Origin: Blastomyces gilchristii SLH14081
Lineage: Eukaryota; Ascomycota; Eurotiomycetes; Onygenales; Ajellomycetaceae
NCBI RefSeq assembly: GCF_000003855.2
Contig: NW_003101659.1
Span: 27,475 to 91,474, forward strand
DNA length: 64,000 nucleotides
Reading direction: 5' to 3'
Translations under genes and position numbers: made by a program
The notes under the pieces: model-generated
The model's input: the letters and a program-made list of their open reading frames with translations, nothing else
Database searches by the model: none
What the model was told of the DNA's origin: nothing
In this document: piece by piece, positions 1 through 11,220 of the stretch
Layout of the letters: each line of letters opens with the position of its first letter
How positions within the stretch are numbered: the first letter of the stretch is position 1

Positions 1-202
1 TAAAAATAATTTTAAAATTGAAGAAAGTGGAAAATCATGATCTCATTTGAAAAAATGTGATAAGAGTAGACAGTAAGTCTCACTGAGACAGTATGAAACT
101 ACTATCTAAATGTTAAAACTGTGTAATGAGATCAGTCGAATTGGTAATGAGACTATCAAAAAATCTGATCCTGGTCTCAGACACGGTCACACGGTCAGTC
201 TA
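1..202 (+). mobile_element. hAT-like MITE copy 1 (left-truncated by window edge)
   Basis: Bases 1-202 repeat, in the same orientation and with about 85-90% identity by eye, the right half of the complete element at 3111-3616. It ends in the same terminal sequence (CAGTCTA). Its other end lies outside the window. It is non-coding, AT-rich and CpG-poor. Confidence 0.75.
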
Positions 203-3102
203 GACACTATTAACCACACGGATTCAACAGTATGTAGTCTTCAAGTGTTCATCATTCTACCTGTTGTATGAATTGCATCCGCACATCTCAGAGAATACTT
301 TGAAAAAGATAGAAAAGAGAACAGCAGTTGCAGATACAACAGTTACAGACACAGAATCAAGATTGAAAGAGATCAGTCATACACATGCAAAAGCTAACAA
401 GTTACTCCTGAACTGAGCAATTCAATTGAAAAGAATACAAGACTCACTAGTTAAGAAATTAAGTCTTAAGATGAGAATGTGAATTCTCATACATAATGAG
501 AGTTCTGAGAAGTTTCAATCTAGATGATTTAAATTATATAAAATACTTAAATCACATTCTCTGAAAATATATACATTGAAAGAATCAGAGAGATAAGTCT
601 TATACAACTTAATAAATGATTTATAACTTATAAAAGTAAAGATATAAGATCTGAGTGAATTATAATCATTCACAGCACTATTATCATTATTGAAAAAGAA
701 GAAGCTTACAATTGAAAAGTCTTACAAAGTAAGAGAAATTATAGACACTTACAAATCAGATGATCTCACTTATTTCAATCTTTTCATAATTATAAGAAAA
801 GAATGAAAAGTAATAAAGAAATCAGATAAATATTACACTTTAATAAGTGATAAGACTGTAGCTAATCATATGATAATATGTCACAGATAGTAGACACAAC
901 ACAGTAAAGAGCAGTCTCAAAGCAGCAGACTTGTATATGAGTCAGATTATAGAAGAAAAAGAGATTCAGAGTTAAATTCAACTATTTACATCAGTTCAAT
1001 TGTGAAGATTACAGAGAATGAATCATCTGAAACATTCACAGATATATAAGATTAAGTTATCTCAATCTCTGAGAACACTTAGAGATTAGATGAGATTAGT
1101 TTCAATAAGTCATTCACTATAGTGATCTAAGCAGGTGAAGAGAGATAGTATAATACATGAGACAGAATCACAAAAGATAGAAGCTGCTGAATCTAGTCAC
1201 TGAATGCTGTATTATATAGAGATTGTGTAAGAGTAGTGACTAGCAGACAAAGAAAAAGTGTAAGAAAAGAAAAGAGAATAACTTAAGAGATAATGAATCA
1301 ATTATCAACTGTAAGAATCAGCTACAAAAGACAAATATTATTATATATCTCATTCATTTTCATATACTACATATTTAATCTATTTCTAACATCACATCAT
1401 CTGAAAAATGTCAAAAACAAAGAAAATCTTAAAACTCAAGATCTGCAAGAGATTTAAGAACTGTAAGTCACTCTTATAATAATATCACATATATCTTCAA
1501 TTTCTCTATCACTCTGCATACAACATTAATGTCATTTATCACAAGATTGACTGAAATATCAATATAGAAATGTATACATATACACATAGAAAAATTAAAG
1601 AAGAGTACAGAACTCACAGAATCAGAAGCTAAGATAGAAAGAATGAAGACAGAAGAAATAAAAGAAGAAGAAGACACAGAATCAGATAAATGACAGTGAG
1701 AGTCACTCAGAGCTGAATACTTATAACTCAGTGTATATATAATCTTCTCTGCAGAGAAGGAAGAGAAAGCAATAAAAGAAGCTTAAGAGTGAGAGAAAGT
1801 AGTCTCAGCAGTATTACTATCTTTGATTAAAATGACCTCTGACATTAGAGTAACTAAGAACTATTATTAGTATATAAAAACTGTAAAAGCAGGAATAATA
1901 ATTACTGAATGAATACTCACTGATCTTAGAATTATATATACAATTACAACATGCACAAGGCTTCTCAGAAAGAGAGAGAGAAATACAGAGAAATATAGAA
2001 AGCAGAATACAGTATATGAATAACTCATTTTTACAATAACATTTTAGACAAGATATATAAGTCTTATATCTATAAGTGTAAAAGAGTACAATATTCATAT
2101 TTCTGTTTCTGAAAACATGAATATCTTTTATCTGCATCACAAAGTCAGATAACAGATATCAGAGAATAGACTGATATAAATCTATTATTCTGAAGAAATT
2201 TATCAGAGTAGATATTTTTATAATATTGAACTTTACAGTTGTAAAAAGTTTCTTAATATCTGTGAATATCATAATTTCATATATAACAAAACTCATAATA
2301 ATTTTCTCTAAGAATAGAAAAATCAGTATTAGAAAGAAAAGATGGAAAAGAAAAAGACTTACAATCTTAACACTATTAAAGAGAGAGATGATTCTCTGAT
2401 ATAAATAAACAATTACTTTATTATAAATATTTAAAATGAATATAATAATCAGTATTCACAATCAAGGTTTAGATAGTTATATTATACACTGTCTTTATAT
2501 AATAAATTGTTCTAGAGATTAGTAAGAAGAGTAGAAGTGTATACACTGAGAAATATGATTCACTGAGTCTACATAACATTTTCTTGAAATAGGAAGAGCT
2601 AGTAACAAAGGCAGTAGTGAGAGTAGAAGTAGCAGAAGTAGAGATTGCAGAAACAGAGATAGCAGAAGTGAGAGAATCAGACACAGAGATAGATGTAAGA
2701 GATTGAGAGAGAGTAGCAGAGAAAGAAACAGAGAGAGTAGAAAGAGATATAAAAGACTCAGCTATATATAATACAGACAATTTCTTTATTATTATATTCT
2801 TCAAGTTTTCAATCAATGATTTAATATTAAGATGTTCACTATTATCAGTGAACATAGATCTGTTAACATGTAAAGATTCTATGTGAATAAAAACAAATAT
2901 CAGTATCTGTATTTATATAAAATCATGTCAGAAAACATGATCAGAAGCTCACTAAGAAGAAAAATAGTTAAGAGTGTATAAAAAGATAAAGAAGATATAT
3001 TATTCATAATAATATATTCTGATAATTATTAGAAGATAAACAAGTTCTGATTATATTTCATAACACATTACACTTACTACTAATAAACTGCCTGATATAA
3101 GC
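203..3102. other. AT-rich degenerate repeat DNA, no gene recognised
   Basis: About 2.9 kb of AT-rich DNA almost without CpG or CpC. Open frames are short and low-complexity; the serine-rich minus-strand frame at 2469-2855 is the shadow of a purine-rich tract (2590-2760, GAR/AGAG-like) on the plus strand. This is probably mutated transposon remains, but no domain could be read. Confidence 0.6.
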
Positions 3103-3110
3103 ACTATAAT

Positions 3111-3616
3111 TAGACTGGCTGCTGAGATTATGAATTTCATGTTTGATCTCATTTAATCTGATCTCATACATTTCTTGACGTGAATCTCACTGAGACTGAC
3201 TATCAAAAAAACATGTAAAGTGACTATATATCAGATCTTAAAATGAAATCATGACTTGAAAAAAATGAGAAAGTGGTTTCATTTAATCTTATTTAGTCTC
3301 ATTCTTGACATAAAGTTACTATTTTTAGACATTTTAAGGTTTTTTTTAGACTATTTTTAATTTTTTAAAAAGTAACACTTTTTGATAACACTCAAATGAG
3401 ATTTAAAGTCATTTAAAGCAATAAAAATAATTTAAATTGAGAAGTGAAAATCATGATCTCATTTGAAAAATGTAATAAGAGTAGACAGTAAGTCTCACTG
3501 AAACAGTATGAGACTACTATCTAATGTTAAAACCATGTAATGAGATCAGTTGAATTGATAATGAGACTATTAAAAAATCTGGTTCTGATCTCAGACACGG
3601 TCACACAGTCAGTCTA
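3111..3616 (+). mobile_element. Complete hAT-like MITE (506 bp) with 8-bp target-site duplication
   Basis: The element starts TAGACTGGCTG and ends CAGTCAGTCTA, so it has short terminal inverted repeats with one mismatch in the first 11 bases. It is flanked on both sides by the perfect 8-bp direct repeat ACTATAAT (3103-3110 and 3617-3624). An 8-bp duplication is the hallmark of hAT transposition. It has no coding capacity and is therefore non-autonomous. Related copies are at 1-202 (same orientation) and at 4122-4375 plus 11073-11220 (inverted and interrupted). Confidence 0.85.
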
Positions 3617-4121
3617 ACTATAATGACACTTGTTATAAGAACAGAGAGTCATTGTCAGAAACACATACAATGTAACAAATAAACAGATAGAAAGAGTTAA
3701 ATAGAAAAAGAAGTAGAAATCTTGAATAAGATGATAATATTCAATGATGATAATAATGAAGAAGATGATTAAAGAATGAAAAAAGTTAGTAAATGAATAA
3801 TATAATATAGTGAAAGTTTCTTTATAAGAGTGTACACAGAATACTAGCTGAATCAGAGATAGACTATACTATTATAAACACTAGTAACATACTAATTCAC
3901 ATGAAGTTAGAGTATATATTATGATCACATGAGTGTGACTGAATCTGATGAGAGAGAATGTGATTCAGAAGAATATATAATTATCAGATAATAATACAGT
4001 CACTTTTAAACTTGCTTATAAATGTAAAGAAGTCATAGCAGCCACTAATTAATTTAGTATACAGTATATAAGAAGCCGGCGTACGCCTGTAATTATACGC
4101 TGGCTTAAGTAATCTTTGAAT

Positions 4122-4375
4122 CATACTGTCTCAGTGAGACTTACTATCTACTCTTATTACATTTTTCAAATAAAATCATAATTTTCACTTCTTAATTTAA
4201 ATTATTTTTATTGCTTTAAATGACTTTAAATCTCATTTAAGTGTTATCAAAAAGCATTGCTTTTTAAAAAATTAAAAATAGTCTAAAAAAACCTTAAAAT
4301 GTTTAAAAGTAGTAACTTTATGCTAAGAATAAGACTAAATAAGACTAAATAAAACTACTTTCTTAATTTTTATAA
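4122..4375 (-). mobile_element. hAT-like MITE copy 3, left part (interrupted copy)
   Basis: This is the reverse complement of about 3260-3500 of the complete copy. Similarity stops at 4375, where a TIR element is inserted, and resumes at 11073. The left end is truncated near 4122, because the expected terminal repeat is absent from 4000-4121. Confidence 0.8.
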
Positions 4376-4510
4376 GAGTCTGTTGAGTGCGTCTGTACTT
4401 TTTGAACACAATAGTGAATCTCATTAAAAATAGTGTATTTATCAATTATTAGTAGCAAGTCAGTGTTGTGTTATTACACTATTTCATCTTACTCTCTTTT
4501 CTGAGATGAA

Positions 4511-4593
4511 GAAAGAAAGCTTATAAAAACACATTCTTTTTAAACAGAGTTCAGAGTCAGTTTAAAAAGAACATGTTTTTATAAGCTTTCTTC
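4511..4593. repeat. Long hairpin inside the TIR element
   Basis: Two arms of about 34 bases (4511-4545 and 4560-4593) are near-perfect reverse complements, each containing AAAGCTTATAAAAAC, around a loop of about 14 bases. It could be a foldback core of the MITE or a separate small insertion. Confidence 0.75.
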
Positions 4594-4851
4594 TAATCAA
4601 TATTAGTTAACTATCTTTACTATGAATACTATTCTACACTATTCTACACTATATTGCCTCGAAAAGTGTTATTCTACACTATCACACACTGTTGAAGTTA
4701 AATACTGCTTATTTATAAGATCTTGATAAGAGATATAAGTACAGTTACTTAATTCACTGAATATCTGATTATTTTCATCTGTACTTTGTAAAAAGCAGCT
4801 GTATTATTAGTACAGACACTCTGCTTATCAAACAGTTATAATATTGAGACT

Positions 4852-5184
4852 TGTAAGAGGCCTACGCCGAATAGATCGGCATTAAGATATAGATCTTATA
4901 TAACAAAAGATAAAAATGTTAAAGAAGGAAGAAAAGAGAAAGTGCGAGAATCAGTGATTGAGGTGGATATTTATACATGTATGTGATGGAGCTTCGGGGC
5001 AGAAGAATATACACGCGTTCATAGCAGCTGAGGATCAGTGATTGAGAATGGCTGAGAATCAGAGTGTACATGTTCATAGCGGCTGAGGATCAGTGATTGA
5101 GAATGACTGAGAATCAAAGTGTATGTGAAATCTGTGAAGTGTAACAGAATAGTCTATATGATTGATCAGATACAGCTCATCACA
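4852..5184 (-). repeat. 3' LTR of the gypsy element
   Basis: This is the downstream LTR in element orientation. It matches 10667-10999 over its full length with only transition-type differences noticed. From about base 165 inward almost every CpG of the other copy is TpG or CpA here. The purine-rich minus-strand stretch next to 5185 is a plausible polypurine tract. Confidence 0.9.
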
Positions 5185-8135
5185 TTAGTCTCTTCTTTTC
5201 AGAAGCAGTTTCTATCAGTCAAGAACTGCTGTTTCAGATAATACAGAACTCAGAGTTCAGATCAGTTGATTGTAGCTGACTTATTTCATAAGATATTATC
5301 AGTCATGACTGTGTGATCTCTTATCAAGAATTTCTTTAATCTCTTACTCAAGTTCATTATCTTCTTCTATGATTTCTGGCAGTTGTCAGTCAGAAGTCAG
5401 TTAAGAAGAGAACAGATCAGTGACAGTGCAGCAGAGCAAGCTTGTGTGAAATACATTATAAATCTCTGATGATGTGTCAAGATAATAGTTGTGACTACTT
5501 AGAACTTCTATTACTTTATCTCTGATATGACAGTAATCTAGTGTACAGAATGAACATGTGATTTGTATATTCTTAAGATTCAATCATATCAGATCTTCTA
5601 TCTTATATTGTTCAGTGAGATCTCAGTGAATATTGATTTAATTCTCTTAATCTTGTTTCACAGTTGTTATAAAGGCCTCTGCTCAATCACAGGTATCTCA
5701 GAGCTTCATTACTATATTATCAGTGATCTGAATCAGACTGTGAGAGTTCAGTGTGAACTGTGTGATCTCTAGAAGATTCAACACTTTTATATGATATTCA
5801 TATGTAAGAAAGAATGAGCTTATATCTGTTGAAACAGTATCTTAATCATTGATAGCAATCTCTGTGTGTAGAAGAAGATCATGTCAATCATCTTGTAAGT
5901 AATTACAGAACTTACAAAGATAATTCTTTATGATCTGAATTATCTGTTCTAATGCATCATCAGTCTCAGAGTGATAGACAGTTGATGAATAGTGTGTAAT
6001 CTTGAGAACTTGACAGATTCTAGTTCAGAGAGTATTCATGAATTAATAGCCTCAATTCAATACTATGAATCTCAGCAATTCATACATCTGATAGAATGAG
6101 CTCTGTAGAAAGACTTCAGTAACTTGTTCAGTATTCATCTTATTACAAGATTTCAATATTACATCTTTGCTCAATCAATTCACAATAATCAGAATGTTTC
6201 TACAACTCTTACTCTTAGATAGATTGATAGTGAAGTCAATTATCACATCTTATCAGATTCTATCAGAAATATTAAGTGATTTCAGTAGATCTTTTCTACA
6301 GTTCTTTTATAAGATAATGAAAGAACAGTGATTGCAGTTTCAGATAAAGTGTCTGATACTGTTAAATATCTCAGATTAATAGAATTCTTAGAAGACTATT
6401 CTATACAGTTGTTTACAGTCTGAATAATCAGTCATACATAAATCATGTATCTCTTGCATTATTCAGGTGTGTAAGAGTTCAGAGTGAGAGACTCAGTATC
6501 ATTCACAGAATCATAGAGCATTATTATTATCAATTGAATATTCTGAGATGTCAGTTCTTACTTATAATTCTGAGAGAAATCAGAATACTTCTTGTCATAC
6601 TGCTTCAGTGAGTGCTTGAAGAAGTTCATTGATTTAAGCTACTATATGCTATAGCTCATCTAATGTAGATTCAGAAGAAGTTGAGATATCAGTGACAGTT
6701 CTAATCAGAGAAGCATGTATAGTGTTATGAGCTGTTTCATCTTGATTAACTAGTATCTTCAGATCTAAGAGTCAGTGCTCTTGATTTATTCAGTGAGTAT
6801 CTGTTACATCAGATAATATATCTTACTCTCATTGTGAGAGAGCATCTATCATTGAGTTCTGACTGTCAGAATAATAGTGTATTGTAAAATGAAAGCAGTT
6901 TAAGAACTCAGACTATCATATCTATTATTCAGTAAGTTTATGAGTAGTTATAAAGTATTTGAGATTCTTATGATCTGTGACTATCTCAAACTCAGAGATA
7001 CTTCAGAGTTCAGAGTCTCATTCTTCTAAACAGTGTATAATTATGAGAAGTTTCTTATCATAGATCTCATAATTGCATTCAGTGAGACTCAGTTTCTTAG
7101 ATATGAAGATATATAGTTATAGAATATCTTCATCATCATATTACAATATTACTTCTTCTATTACATAGTCAGAGAAATCAGCTTCAATAACTATCTTATA
7201 ATCAGAATCAAAGATTATTAGCAGAGAAGTATTAATAAATATCTTCTTTATCTATATAAATGCAGGTTCAGTGTCTGCTGATTATTGAAATACTGAGTCT
7301 TTCTTAGTAAGATCTGTAAGTGATCTTGTGATATCTGAGAAGTTTTATATAAATCACTGATAGAAGTTAGTAAATCTGATGAAGCTTTGTACATTTTTCA
7401 CAGTACACAGAGCTTCTTATTTAAGAATGGCAGAGACTTTCTCAGAATTCATTCAAATCCTCTTATCAGCTTCTATAATAAAACTCAGATACTTAGTACT
7501 CTTGACTTTAAAATTATACTTATCAATATCTATCAGTAGTTCTGCTTCTCATAGTCATTGTAATATCTTTTGTATATGTTCTTGATATTCTTTTCTGAAT
7601 TTATCAGTGAAGATGAGAATGTTATCTAGATAAGCAGATACAAACTTATTAAGAAAATCTTGAAGTGCTCAGTTGATATACTTCTGAAATGTACTGAGAA
7701 TGTTAGCCAGTTCAAAGAGTGTAACTATTCATTCAAAGAGGTTATAATATGTTTAAAATGCTGTAAGCTATTCATCTTCTTCAGTGATATAAATCTTATG
7801 AAACACAGTAATAATATCTAGTTTTATAAATCATTGAGCTTATCTGATCTGTGCTAGGGTTTCATTGATAAGAGATAAGAGATATCAATCTTTCTTTGTT
7901 AATCTGTTCAGATCTCAGTAGTTCATGCAGAATCAGAGTTCTTCATCTGATTTCTTTGCAAAGAGAATAGAGACTGTGACAGAAGAGTTACTAATATGTA
8001 TAAATTCTTTATTCAACAGATTATTGAGTGTCTTTTAAAGAAGAAGAAGTTCATTTCAGAATATATTATAAAGAGAATCTTATAATAATTCAGAGTTCTT
8101 ATCATTCTTTTTCTCTAACTTAATACTGTGATTCA

Positions 8136-8147
8136 CTTCAGAACCTT

Positions 8148-8150
<3 letters not shown>
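8136..8150 (+). repeat. Left target-site duplication of the SINE (15 bp)
   Basis: CTTCAGAACCTTGTA is repeated exactly at 8532-8546, bracketing the SINE. Confidence 0.95.
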
Positions 8151-8180
<30 letters not shown>

Positions 8181-8455
8181 TTTCATTATACTCATATGCA
8201 AGCGAAGCTTATGATGAGTTCTTGCGTGATGTTAAATACAGGTCAAGTGTTGATTATACAGGAGGAAATACAGGTGTTGAGACCACGCCAAGATAACAAG
8301 AACATAGGAAAATACAAAGAAGTGACAATTAAATACATGTGATAATAACTTCTCAGCCCAGGAACATAGAGCAATTCATTGAAGCGATTTGTACACCTCT
8401 GTATTTATTAGAAACCTGAGGTGCTTGAGTTCCAGATTTAATGTATCCCCTGCGG

Positions 8456-8464
8456 GTTTCGAAC
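8456..8464 (-). promoter_or_regulatory. SINE internal pol III B box
   Basis: GTTCGAAAC on the minus strand fits the consensus GWTCRANNC. It lies about 50 bases downstream of the A box at 8515-8525, the spacing of a tRNA-type internal promoter. Confidence 0.8.
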
Positions 8465-8514
8465 CCACGCGCCTTGGTTTCCCACGCCAAGGTGCTACCG
8501 GGTGGCCGCATTAA

Positions 8515-8525
8515 CCATTCGGCCA
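8515..8525 (-). promoter_or_regulatory. SINE internal pol III A box
   Basis: TGGCCGAATGG on the minus strand fits TRGYNNARNNG. Confidence 0.8.
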
Positions 8526-8531
8526 CCGGGG

Positions 8532-8546
8532 CTTCAGAACCTTGTA
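8532..8546 (+). repeat. Right target-site duplication of the SINE (15 bp)
   Basis: Exact repeat of 8136-8150. Confidence 0.95.
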
Positions 8547-10666
8547 AGAAAGATATGTTTGTAATATTATCTTATCAGAAGATAGCTAGATATTCATGAT
8601 ATTATTAAGAGAGTTTCATACAAGAATCTGTTATTATAATATAAGATAACTTTTCTAGAGTCTTTTTAATATCAGTCAGACTGATGAAATAGATTAATAT
8701 ATAATCTTACTATCAGTGACTCTGTCAGTGATTTTAATAATGACTTCTTTTTCAGAGTATTTTATACATGTTGACAGAGATCTGTGTCAGATTCATAGTC
8801 TTATAAATGTTATCTTTGTGAACTCTATCATTATTAGAGAATATCAAGCTTCTGTTTTAAGTATTCAATAAGATGTTTTATTCAGATAGTCAGATAAGTT
8901 CTAACATAAGATTATAATCAAGATTATCAACTTTATATGTATAGACATCTTCATATTGATGTTCTTCTACATCTATGATTAACTTCATTATATAATGAAT
9001 ACAAATGTCTTTTAAATCATCAAATTCTATAAGAAGTCAGAGTTTTAATAGAGAAATATACTGAAGATTATAATATCTTACAACTGAAGATTTTATCATT
9101 GCATAGTAGCATAGATTACTGTCTATTATAATCTTCATATTATACATGTTATTAATCACAGTAGATATAAGAATTATATTCATTATTATCTTCTCTTCAA
9201 ATTATTGTCATCTGACCTCTTCAAGCTTCTATTTGCAAATTTGAACAGAAGTTAATCTTTTCTCTGTTTCATTGAGAGATTCTTATAGTTATTCTCTGAA
9301 TCTTTCTCTAATGCAACATGATTGATATGAACAGACACTGATTCATTCTTCAAATGAGAAGACACTGATCTTTCTCTTAAATATGAAGATACATAGATTA
9401 ATCAGCAGTTGAAAGTAATGTGTTCTAATCAGTTACAGTTGATGCATACTTTACATTGATGTTAATTAACAACTTCTTCAGAAGTGATCTCAGAGACTTG
9501 AAAGCCTGTTCAGACAGCAGAGATTCTTACTTATATATAGATATTCAAGTCTACTCAATTCATAATATCTGTATTATTATTATTTCTCAGTGCAGGTGTA
9601 TAAGTTACTGAGATGTAATATCTTCTATCACTGTTCTGTATATTCTTGAGCTTGATAAGACAGTTATTCATTATTCAGAGCTGTGTGTAGAAGCCTTCAT
9701 AAGTTAAGTCTTTGTCTATACTTATAAAAGTCTGTAAGAGTTCAAAAGTCAATATCTTCTTAAGCATGCTAATCTTCATTCAATTCTCTTAAGACTGACT
9801 ATCTGCTTCTAGAATCTTGATATTGAAGTCAGAAATGAATGTTGTAAGAGAAGTATTTCTCTGTCAGATACTCTGTAATTAATCTAATACTTTCTATTGT
9901 ATAACAGTGTCTTGAAACAGAATATCAAGATATTTTATAATATTATCAGATGTTCACAACACTGATTTACATGCTTTTATTCATGAATGAAACTTCTGTT
10001 TCATGCAATTCTTCAATCATTTATTGATATATCAATCTTGATTAATTAATGAACTGATGAAATCTTTATCTACACTCAGTTTCACAAGCATTTTCATTCT
10101 CTATGATAAGTAGAGAGTGAGATCAGAAGTATTGAAATATGTGAGAGTATTTAAGTGTTCTTTCAGTGCTTTTATATTCAATTCTGTAGATGCTGAAATT
10201 GCATGAGTTTCTTATTATAATAATTATTGAATCTCTTCATATTAATATTATTGAGTTACATGCATATCAGCTATTTATTACTATTGTAGTTTTAATATTA
10301 CTTAAAGTCACTGTGATACTGTGTCTATACTCATGTTCAAGAGTTTCATATTATTATTAGACATGATTATGTCAATTATCAGATATATAATTGTATAAAT
10401 ATCTTATATATCTGAGTGTCAGAACTCTCAGATCTTTCACTAACATTCTCTTATAAGATTTTATTCTCTTTATAAGATCTTATTGCAGGGTCAGAGTGAC
10501 TGATAAGTAAGCTTCTATCTAAGAACTCAGTGCCTGCTTATCTGTGTTTTCTCTTTCTTATGTGTTATTATATGTTCAGATATCTCTTAATGAATAATTG
10601 TTTCTGATAAGAAGATGATGCATGAATAATTGTTTTCTAATAAGAAGATAATCAATATTTTTATAG

Positions 10667-10999
10667 TGTAAGAGGTCTACACTGAATAGATTGGCATTAA
10701 GATATAGGTCTTATATAGCAAAAGATAAAAATGTTAAAGAAGGAAGGAAAGAGAAAGTGTGAGAATCAGTGATTGAGGTGAATATTTATACATGTATGTG
10801 ATGGAGCTTCGGGGTGGAAGAATATACATGTGTTTGTAGCGGCCGAGGATCGGCGATTGAGAATGGCTGAGAATCAGAGTGTACGCGTTCATGGCGGCTG
10901 AGGATCGGCGATCGAGAATGGCCGAGGATCGGAGCGTACGTGGAATCTGTGGAGTGTAACGGAATAGTCTATATGATTGATCGGGCGCAGCCCGCCACA
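10667..10999 (-). repeat. 5' LTR of the gypsy element
   Basis: Upstream LTR in element orientation, beginning TGTGGCGGGCTG. Its outer half (about 10820-10999) keeps many CpGs that are lost in the other LTR, while its inner end is the more mutated of the two. Confidence 0.9.
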
Positions 11000-11072
11000 A
11001 GACTGTACTTTTTAAAAAAAGTAGAGATTCATATAAAAAGAATGAGTATACACAGACGCACTGAACAGACTC

Positions 11073-11220
11073 TAAGTCATAATCTTATTTTAAGATCTGA
11101 TATATAGTTACTTTGCATGTTTTTTTAATAATTAGTCTTAGTGAGATTCATGTTAAGAAATATATGAGATCAGATTAAATGAAATTAAATATGAAATTTA
11201 TAATCTCAGTAGTCAGTCTA
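11073..11220 (-). mobile_element. hAT-like MITE copy 3, right part
   Basis: This continues the interrupted copy begun at 4122. It ends with the terminal repeat AGTCAGTCTA at 11220, the inverted counterpart of 3111-3120. Together with 4122-4375 it restores a copy collinear with 3111-3500. Confidence 0.8.

Larger units (their letters stand above)
8151..8531 (-). mobile_element. tRNA-derived SINE, 381 bp, intact, with perfect 15-bp duplication
   Basis: The element reads on the minus strand. Its head (8531 down to about 8445) is tRNA-like, with a pol III A box TGGCCGAATGG (8525-8515) and a B box GTTCGAAAC (8464-8456). A unique body of about 260 bases follows, and it ends in a (TAA)n tail, seen as about ten TTA units at 8151-8179 on the plus strand. 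The flanking duplication is identical on both sides. Its GC content and CpGs are intact while the host gypsy element is heavily mutated, so it inserted late. A tRNA gene call is unlikely, because the acceptor ends pair poorly and there is extra sequence between the D arm and the anticodon-like hairpin. Confidence 0.9.
4852..10999 (-). mobile_element. Ty3/gypsy LTR retrotransposon, degenerate, 6148 bp
   Basis: Two 333-bp LTRs (4852-5184 and 10667-10999) bound the element. Read on the minus strand each begins TGTGG or TGTGA and ends CTTACA. The 5-bp duplication AGACT flanks it at 4847-4851 and 11000-11004. Minus-strand translation shows broken pol motifs: reverse transcriptase around 7720-7560 (LANILSTFQKYIN, then AYLDNILIF replacing the usual YLDDILIF), RNase H near 6990-6910 (FEIVTDHKNLKYF) and an integrase-like core near 6260-6150 (DFTINLSKSKSCRNILII). 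RT preceding integrase is the Ty3/gypsy order. Stops such as W-to-TGA interrupt every domain. Gag should lie at about 9200-10600, but only a vague Cys/His knuckle is visible near 9470. It is inserted in the TIR element and carries a SINE at 8151-8531. Confidence 0.9.
4376..11072 (+). mobile_element. TIR element (PIF/Harbinger-like TAA duplication), itself split by the gypsy element
   Basis: Left end GAGTCTGTTGAGTGCGTCTG and right end (reverse complement) GAGTCTGTTCAGTGCGTCTG form near-perfect terminal inverted repeats (one mismatch in 20). TAA flanks both ends (4373-4375 and 11073-11075). The undisturbed hAT-MITE copy at 3111-3616 shows the same site once, as CAA, which supports a 3-bp duplication. 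A TWA duplication of 3 bp is typical of PIF/Harbinger elements. Without the nested gypsy element the body is about 544 bp (4376-4851 plus 11005-11072), too short for a transposase, so it is MITE-like. The superfamily name is inferred from the duplication only. Confidence 0.75.

Noticed and set aside
2469..2855. 128-codon serine-rich minus-strand ORF
   Set aside because: Low-complexity translation of a purine-rich tract in CpG-poor repeat DNA; no domain.
8445..8535. tRNA gene on the minus strand
   Set aside because: A and B boxes are good, but the acceptor ends pair poorly, extra sequence disturbs the anticodon arm, and the unit continues into a body and (TAA)n tail inside a 15-bp duplication; it is the head of a SINE.
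10734..11000. 88-codon minus-strand ORF
   Set aside because: Lies entirely within the LTR; not a gene.
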